Shown: positions 59,575-64,000 of the stretch, in pieces
Layout of the letters: each line of letters opens with the position of its first letter
Numbering within the stretch: position 1 is the first letter of the stretch
Origin: Leifsonia sp. 466MF
GTDB lineage: Bacteria > Actinomycetota > Actinomycetes > Actinomycetales > Microbacteriaceae
Length of the DNA stretch: 64,000 nucleotides
NCBI RefSeq assembly: GCF_900100265.1
Contig: NZ_LT629696.1
Location: 372,001-436,000 of the forward strand
Reading direction: 5' to 3'
Translations under genes and position numbers: made by a program
Notes under the pieces: model-generated
The model's database searches: none
What the model saw: only the letters and a program-made list of their open reading frames with translations
What the model was told of the DNA's origin: nothing

Positions 59575-60050
59575 AGCGCACCCGTCCGAGCTCGCTGATC
59601 GGCCTCGGCGTCGCCGGGCTCGTCGTCGGCTTCCTCGCCGAGCTGGCCGCCGCCGGCATGGGCCAGCCCGTGTTCATCCCGCCGCTGACGCTGCCGATCA
59701 CACTGGTGGCGGTGGCGATCATCGTCATCGCGTTCGCCCTGCCGATCCGCCGTGCCGTGCGCGGGCGGAGCGTTCGCCGCATCGACCCGTTCCAGGCCAC
59801 CCGGATCGTCGTGCTCGCCAAAGCGTGCGGGCTGAGCGGTGCGCTGCTCACGGGCATCGGCATCGGGATCGGCGCCTACCTGCTCAGCCGCGACGTCCTG
59901 CCGGGCGGCAACGCCATCCTGCTTACCGCGCTCACGACGGCCGGAGCGGTGATCCTGCTCGTCGCCGGTCTCGTCGCCGAGCTGTTCTGCACCCTGCCCC
60001 CGGGCGACGACGACGACCGCACGGAGACCGTGAATGCCCGATCGGATTGA
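59571..60050 (+). CDS. DUF3180 membrane protein
   Basis: The 159-residue protein starts VKRTRPSSLIGLGVAGLVVGF and has four predicted helices (about 10-30, 40-60, 82-105, 118-142). FQATRIVVLAKACGLSGALLTGIGIG is typical of DUF3180, a family found almost always after folK in actinobacteria. Function unknown. The GTG start overlaps the folK stop. Confidence 0.88.
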   Translation: MKRTRPSSLIGLGVAGLVVGFLAELAAAGMGQPVFIPPLTLPITLVAVAIIVIAFALPIRRAVRGRSVRRIDPFQATRIVVLAKACGLSGALLTGIGIGIGAYLLSRDVLPGGNAILLTALTTAGAVILLVAGLVAELFCTLPPGDDDDRTETVNARSD

Positions 60051-60519
60051 CCTCAACGTCGGCGAGTGGCGCCGCGTCTCGCCCAAGTACGTCCTCGTCG
60101 TCATCGCGAGCACGGTGATCACCGGGCTCGTGCTCGCGGCGGCGTCGCTGTTCCTGTGGCTGGTGGGCGGCTGGCCGTTCGGCTGGGTGGCGCTCGTCGT
60201 CGTGGTCGTCATCTCGGTGATCGCGCTGATCATCGCGCCGCGCCGCGCCCGCTCGATCGGGTACCGGCTGCGCGACGACGACCTGCTGTTCCGCCGCGGC
60301 ATCATGTTCCAGCGCTTCGTGTCGGTTCCGTACGGGCGCATGCAGCTGATCGACATCAACAGGGGACCGGTCAGCCGGATGCTCGGACTGGCCGACCTCA
60401 AGTTCGTCACGGCCGCCGCATCCACCGGTGTGATGGTCCCTGGCCTCCCGGAGCCGGAGGCCGCCGAGCTTCGCGACCGGCTCGTCGAGCTGGCGGAGAG
60501 CAGACGGGCGGGACTGTGA
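60034..60519 (+). CDS. Bacterial PH-domain membrane protein (bPH2, YdbS-like)
   Basis: The 161-residue protein has two membrane helices (~22-45 and 50-68) followed by a bPH2 domain. That domain has YRLRDDDLLFRRGIMFQRFVSVPYGRMQLIDINRGPVSRMLGLADLKFVTA. It pairs with the next, larger PH protein (4-nt overlap), as YdbS and YdbT do in Bacillus. It overlaps the DUF3180 gene by 17 nt. Role unknown. Confidence 0.88.
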   Translation: MPDRIDLNVGEWRRVSPKYVLVVIASTVITGLVLAAASLFLWLVGGWPFGWVALVVVVVISVIALIIAPRRARSIGYRLRDDDLLFRRGIMFQRFVSVPYGRMQLIDINRGPVSRMLGLADLKFVTAAASTGVMVPGLPEPEAAELRDRLVELAESRRAGL

Positions 60520-62204
60520 GCGCCCCGGATGGCGGCGCGCCGGCGGGTCCGCCCGTCGGCCGCCCTCTGACGCGTGCGGAGCGCGCCGCTGAGCGGTACA
60601 CCGACGGCGAGTGGCACCGGCTGCATCCCGCGACGCCCCTGCTTCGCGGCGGCATCGTGTTCATCGCCCTGTTCGGATTCGTTCTCTCGAACCTGCGTGA
60701 GCGCCTGATCGGCTTCTTCGTCGGCGCGCCCGAGTACGGCGGAGACCCGCTGGACGCGATCTACAACCACGGGTGGGAGGGCTGGGCTCTGCTCGGGGTG
60801 GCGGTCGTGCTGCTGCTCTGCTTCGGGGCCTTCTACCTCTCGTGGCGCATGCACAGCTTCCGGATCACAGGCGATGCGGTCGAAGTGCGCAGCGGCATCC
60901 TGTTCCGCACGCAGCGCAAGGCGCGGCTCGACCGCATTCAGGGCATCAACGTCGTGCGGCCGGTGCTGGCGCGCATCTTCGGAGCGGCCAAGCTGGATGT
61001 GTCGGTCGCCGGACACGATGCGAACGTGCAGCTGGCCTACCTGGGCTCGTCGCTGGCGGACGGCCTGCGAGCAGACGTGCTGCGGCTGGCCTCGGGCGTG
61101 CGGGCGGCGGAAGCTGCGGAGGCGGCGGAGGCCGAGGCGGCAGCGGCGGGCGGTGCGGCCGCGGTTGCCGTCGACGAGAGCGGCTCGGATACACCGGCAG
61201 GCGCGGCGACGGGCGGAGGTGCTCCTTCCCGTGCGGCCGCAGTCGGGGACCTCGTCGGCCGTCGCGTGAATGAGTTCCTCGCGCCCGAGCTGGATCCGAA
61301 CGCCGCGCCGCCGGAGTCGGTCGTCAAGATCCCGCCGCTGCGGCTGCTGGGCTCGCTCCTGCTGAGCGGCTTCACGGTGTTCGTGCTGGTCGTGATCGCC
61401 TTCCTGATCTGGGGTGCGTCGAGCGGCGAGCTGTGGCTCCTCATCGTCGTGCTGCCCGGTCTGATCGGGTCCGCCAGCTTCTACATCAACCGCTTCACGA
61501 AGTCGTTGCGGTACTCGATCGCCGGGACCCCGGACGGAGTGCGTGTCGGCTTCGGTCTGCTGAGCACGAGCAACGAGACGCTGCCGCCCGGGCGCATCCA
61601 TGCCGTGGAGGTGCTGCAGCCGCTGCTGTGGCGTCCGTTCGGCTGGTGGCAGATCCGGATCGACACCGCGGGCCATTCGCGCGAGAAGGGCGCGGCTGGA
61701 CAGCCGAACACGACGATGCTTCCTGTCGGCGACGCGGCTGACGTCTTCCGTGTGCTGTCGCTGGTGCTGCCGGGCTTCGCAACGGACGGGCACCGGGAGC
61801 TGATCGAATCCGGGATGACGTCGGCCGGGCGGGACGCGTTCGTCGGCAGTCCGCGTCGGGCGGTGTGGATCCGTCCGTTCTCCTGGCAGCGCACCGGATA
61901 CCGCGTGGTCGATGACGCGATCCTGCTGCGCCGCGGGTTCGTCTGGCGGAGTCTCGCGATCGTGCCGCTCGCGCGTCTGCAGAGCCTGGAGCTCCAGCAG
62001 GGTCCTCTGGATGCGGCCCTCGGGCTGGCCGAGGCGCGGTTCCACACCGTGTCCGGCCCGGTCCACCCGCGGCTGGCGGCGATCGACGCACCGAACGGTG
62101 TCCGGCTGTTCGAGGAGGTCTCGACGCGGGCCGTCGCCGCGGCGGCCGCGGACCGGAGCCACCGGTGGGGGCAGGCCACGAACCATACCGAGAAGGAGCA
62201 CTGA
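60516..62204 (+). CDS. Multi-PH-domain membrane protein (YdbT-like)
   Basis: The 562-residue protein has two pairs of membrane helices (about 45-105 and 265-325) and three bPH2-type segments: FRITGDAVEVRSGILFRTQRKARLDRIQGINVVRP, YSIAGTPDGVRVGFGLLSTSNETLPPGRIHAVEV and YRVVDDAILLRRGFVWRSLAIVPLARLQSLELQQGP. An Ala/Glu-rich disordered insert (~195-245) lies between the first and second segments. The GTG start overlaps the stop of the smaller PH gene. Function unknown. Confidence 0.88.
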   Translation: MSAPDGGAPAGPPVGRPLTRAERAAERYTDGEWHRLHPATPLLRGGIVFIALFGFVLSNLRERLIGFFVGAPEYGGDPLDAIYNHGWEGWALLGVAVVLLLCFGAFYLSWRMHSFRITGDAVEVRSGILFRTQRKARLDRIQGINVVRPVLARIFGAAKLDVSVAGHDANVQLAYLGSSLADGLRADVLRLASGVRAAEAAEAAEAEAAAAGGAAAVAVDESGSDTPAGAATGGGAPSRAAAVGDLVGRRVNEFLAPELDPNAAPPESVVKIPPLRLLGSLLLSGFTVFVLVVIAFLIWGASSGELWLLIVVLPGLIGSASFYINRFTKSLRYSIAGTPDGVRVGFGLLSTSNETLPPGRIHAVEVLQPLLWRPFGWWQIRIDTAGHSREKGAAGQPNTTMLPVGDAADVFRVLSLVLPGFATDGHRELIESGMTSAGRDAFVGSPRRAVWIRPFSWQRTGYRVVDDAILLRRGFVWRSLAIVPLARLQSLELQQGPLDAALGLAEARFHTVSGPVHPRLAAIDAPNGVRLFEEVSTRAVAAAAADRSHRWGQATNHTEKEH

Positions 62205-63037
62205 TGTTGCCGTCCGCCCGTCCGCCTTCGCAGCGTTCCGGCCGGCTGGGGCTGGGCATCATCGGCGCCGGTCGCGTCGGCCCGGTGCTCGGACTCGCCC
62301 TGGCCGGCGCGGGACACGCGATCGTCGGGGTCTCGGCCGTGTCGGAGCAGAGCCGGGAGCGCGCGGAGGCGATGCTGCCCGGAGTTCCGGTGCTCGACAT
62401 CCCGACCGTGGTGGAGCGCAGCGAGCTGGTGATCCTGGCCGTTCCCGCGGCCGAGCTCCCGAGCCTGGTCGCGGGTCTCGCAGCGACGGGAACGTGGCAG
62501 CCCGGCCAGATCGTGCTGCACACCGCCCCCGGGTTCGGAATCGACGTGCTGCAGCCCGCAGCGGCGGCTGGCGCCATCCCGCTGGCCGTCCACCCGGCGC
62601 TGGAGTTCACCGGCACGAGTCTGGACCTCGCCCGGCTCGGCGAGAGCTACTTCGCCGTGACGGCTCCGGCCGCGGTCCTTCCTATCGCGCAGGCGCTGGT
62701 GGTGGAGATGGGCGGCGAGCCGGTGGTCGTCGATGAGGCGGACCGGCCGGCTTACGCCGAGGCGATCGCGACGGCGACGGCGTTCTCCCGGTCGATCGTG
62801 GAGCAGTCGACGGGCCTGCTGCGGAGCATCGGTGTCGAGAAGCCCGGCTCCTTCCTCAGTTCGCTCATCCGCTCCGCGGTAGACAACGCGCTCACCCGCG
62901 CCGGTGCTCCGACGCGGCTGGACCTCGACGTGATCGGCGCTCTGCAGGACGACGCGGCAGGCGGTGTCGCGGGAGGTACCGGCCCCGAGGGCGATCCCGG
63001 TGACGACGGGCGCGGCTGGTTCCTGCGCGGCGAGTAG
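62204..63037 (+). CDS. Rossmann-fold DUF2520 protein
   Basis: The 277-residue protein has the dinucleotide motif GIIGAGRVGPVLGLALAGAGH. VAVPAAE-type strands and HPALEFTG follow, then an all-helical C-terminal half, as in 6-phosphogluconate-dehydrogenase-like reductases. DUF2520 proteins often lie next to panC and have been proposed to act in pantothenate or related metabolism, without proof that I know of. The start overlaps the preceding stop by one base, with AAGGAG upstream. Confidence 0.88.
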   Translation: MLPSARPPSQRSGRLGLGIIGAGRVGPVLGLALAGAGHAIVGVSAVSEQSRERAEAMLPGVPVLDIPTVVERSELVILAVPAAELPSLVAGLAATGTWQPGQIVLHTAPGFGIDVLQPAAAAGAIPLAVHPALEFTGTSLDLARLGESYFAVTAPAAVLPIAQALVVEMGGEPVVVDEADRPAYAEAIATATAFSRSIVEQSTGLLRSIGVEKPGSFLSSLIRSAVDNALTRAGAPTRLDLDVIGALQDDAAGGVAGGTGPEGDPGDDGRGWFLRGE

Positions 63038-63077
63038 CCTGGTTCCGGCCGGTTTCGAGCCGGCCGAAGGGATGCGC

Positions 63078-63950
63078 ATGCCAGAGATCATCACCACCAT
63101 CGCCGAGCTGCGGGCCCGAGTCGCGGACGCGCGCCGTGTCGCGCGCCAGGACGGCCCGGCGGACGCGCCCACCGGCCGCGTGGTGCTCGTGCCGACCATG
63201 GGGGCGCTCCACGAGGGTCACCTCCGCCTGGTGTCGCAGGCGCGCGACCTCGGGGGTTTCGTCGTGGTGTCGATCTTCGTGAACCCGCTGCAGTTCGGCC
63301 CCGGAGAGGACTTGGATCGCTACCCTCGCACGCTGGACGCGGACGTCACCGCCCTCGAGGGCCTCGCCGACGTTGTGTTTGCTCCCTCCGCCTCGGAGAT
63401 GTATCCGAACGGCCCTTCGGAGACCCGGGTGACGGCGGGGGAGTCCGGAACGTTGTTCGAGGGAGCCTCCCGCCCCGGACACTTCGACGGTGTCCTGACC
63501 GTCGTCAGCAAGCTCTTCAACATCGTGCAGCCGGACGTCGCCGTCTTCGGTCAGAAGGACGCCCAGCAGGTGCATGTCATCGGCCGCATGGTCGATGACC
63601 TCAACCTGCCGGTCTCGATCGCCGTCGTGGACACCGTCCGCGAGTCGGACGGCCTCGCCCTTTCCAGCCGCAACCGCTACCTGGATGAGGACCAGCGCCT
63701 CGCCGCGGTCACCCTGTCCCGCGCCCTGTCCGCCGGCTCGGAGGCTGCTCGCGACGGCGTGGAGGCCGCCCTTGGAGCCGCTCGCGCGCACGTCGAGGCG
63801 GACCCAGCCGTTAAGCTTGACTATCTCGCGATCGTCGACCCGGATACCTTCCGCGAAGCGTCGCCTGACCACCACGGTCCCGCCCTGATGCTGATCGCCG
63901 CTCGCGTCGGAACGACCCGGCTGATCGACAACCAGCGCCTCACGACGTGA
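63078..63950 (+). CDS. panC: Pantothenate synthetase
   Basis: The 290-residue protein has VPTMGALHEGHLRL (HIGH-like motif), VVSIFVNPLQFGPGEDLDRYPR, QKDAQQ and LALSSRNRYLDEDQR. All are ATP- and pantoate-binding motifs. It condenses pantoate with beta-alanine to pantothenate. ATG 63078 was chosen because GAAGGG lies 6 nt upstream; ATG 63072 is also possible. Confidence 0.97.
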   Translation: MPEIITTIAELRARVADARRVARQDGPADAPTGRVVLVPTMGALHEGHLRLVSQARDLGGFVVVSIFVNPLQFGPGEDLDRYPRTLDADVTALEGLADVVFAPSASEMYPNGPSETRVTAGESGTLFEGASRPGHFDGVLTVVSKLFNIVQPDVAVFGQKDAQQVHVIGRMVDDLNLPVSIAVVDTVRESDGLALSSRNRYLDEDQRLAAVTLSRALSAGSEAARDGVEAALGAARAHVEADPAVKLDYLAIVDPDTFREASPDHHGPALMLIAARVGTTRLIDNQRLTT

Positions 63951-64000
63951 CCACCGCACCACCGCCCTCCCTCTCGAACGGAAAGACAGCGATGACCGAC
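63947..64000 (+). CDS. Start of next gene, truncated by window end
   Basis: A GTG overlapping the panC stop (63947) and an in-frame ATG at 63992 both open into the window edge. Only about 18 codons are visible, so the product cannot be named. In related genomes panD or lysS often follows panC, which is a guess from order only. Confidence 0.4.
   Translation, partial: MTTAPPPSLSNGKTAMTD

Overview
The window is a high-GC actinobacterial chromosome segment. Gene density is high, start codons are often GTG, stop/start overlaps of the ATGA or GTGA type are common, and there are few leader sequences. The housekeeping run hpt-ftsH-folE-folP-folB-folK-DUF3180-PH-PH-DUF2520-panC near the right end is the arrangement known from Micrococcales. 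Together with the DevR/universal-stress gene set this suggests Microbacteriaceae, possibly Leifsonia or a close relative. The genus is an inference; no rRNA is present to fix it.

Layout. 0-4 kb: the N-terminal part of a polyprenyl glycosylphosphotransferase, an SRAP (YedK/HMCES) protein, an unknown protein and a GT-C type membrane glycosyltransferase. 4.3-8.2 kb: a translationally coupled seven-gene operon on the minus strand. It has four related small lipoproteins, a signal-less GHSLGG lipase and two small helical proteins, and it carries visible traces of tandem duplication; this is the most unusual part of the window. 8.2-16.6 kb: an aldo/keto reductase, two small genes, and a sugar ABC importer operon (BadF-type kinase, binding protein, two permeases, SIS protein) with a ROK regulator upstream. 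16.6-27.2 kb: mixed genes, including a lipoprotein, a TetR/MFS pair, a META-domain lipoprotein, an ArsR/AHSA1 pair, a FUSC protein, an alkylsulfatase-like enzyme and an MFS exporter.

27.3-44.6 kb: a dormancy/redox-stress island. It has a DevS/DevR-like two-component system, four universal stress protein genes, two pyridoxamine-oxidase-fold proteins, a flavodoxin, an MgtA-like and a P1B-type P-type ATPase, a beta-CASP metallo-RNase, a zinc alcohol dehydrogenase and small membrane proteins. Seven copies of a GGGACC-TT-CGGCCC-like palindrome sit in its promoter gaps and resemble degenerate DosR/DevR boxes.

44.6-49.6 kb: a monooxygenase-fold protein, a peptidoglycan-binding lipoprotein, a CPBP protease, an MFS transporter and a ribokinase-like kinase. 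49.6-50.0 kb: tRNA-Phe, tRNA-Asp and tRNA-Glu on the minus strand. 50.3-52.9 kb: two paralogous coiled-coil cell-wall hydrolases (M23 and NlpC/P60), translationally coupled. 53-64 kb: ppa, tilS, hpt, ftsH, the folate genes, PH-domain membrane proteins, a DUF2520 protein, panC and the first codons of the next gene.

I found no insertion sequence, integrase, CRISPR array or rRNA gene. Starts were chosen by ribosome-binding site, overlap with the upstream gene and family alignment from memory. No database search was possible.
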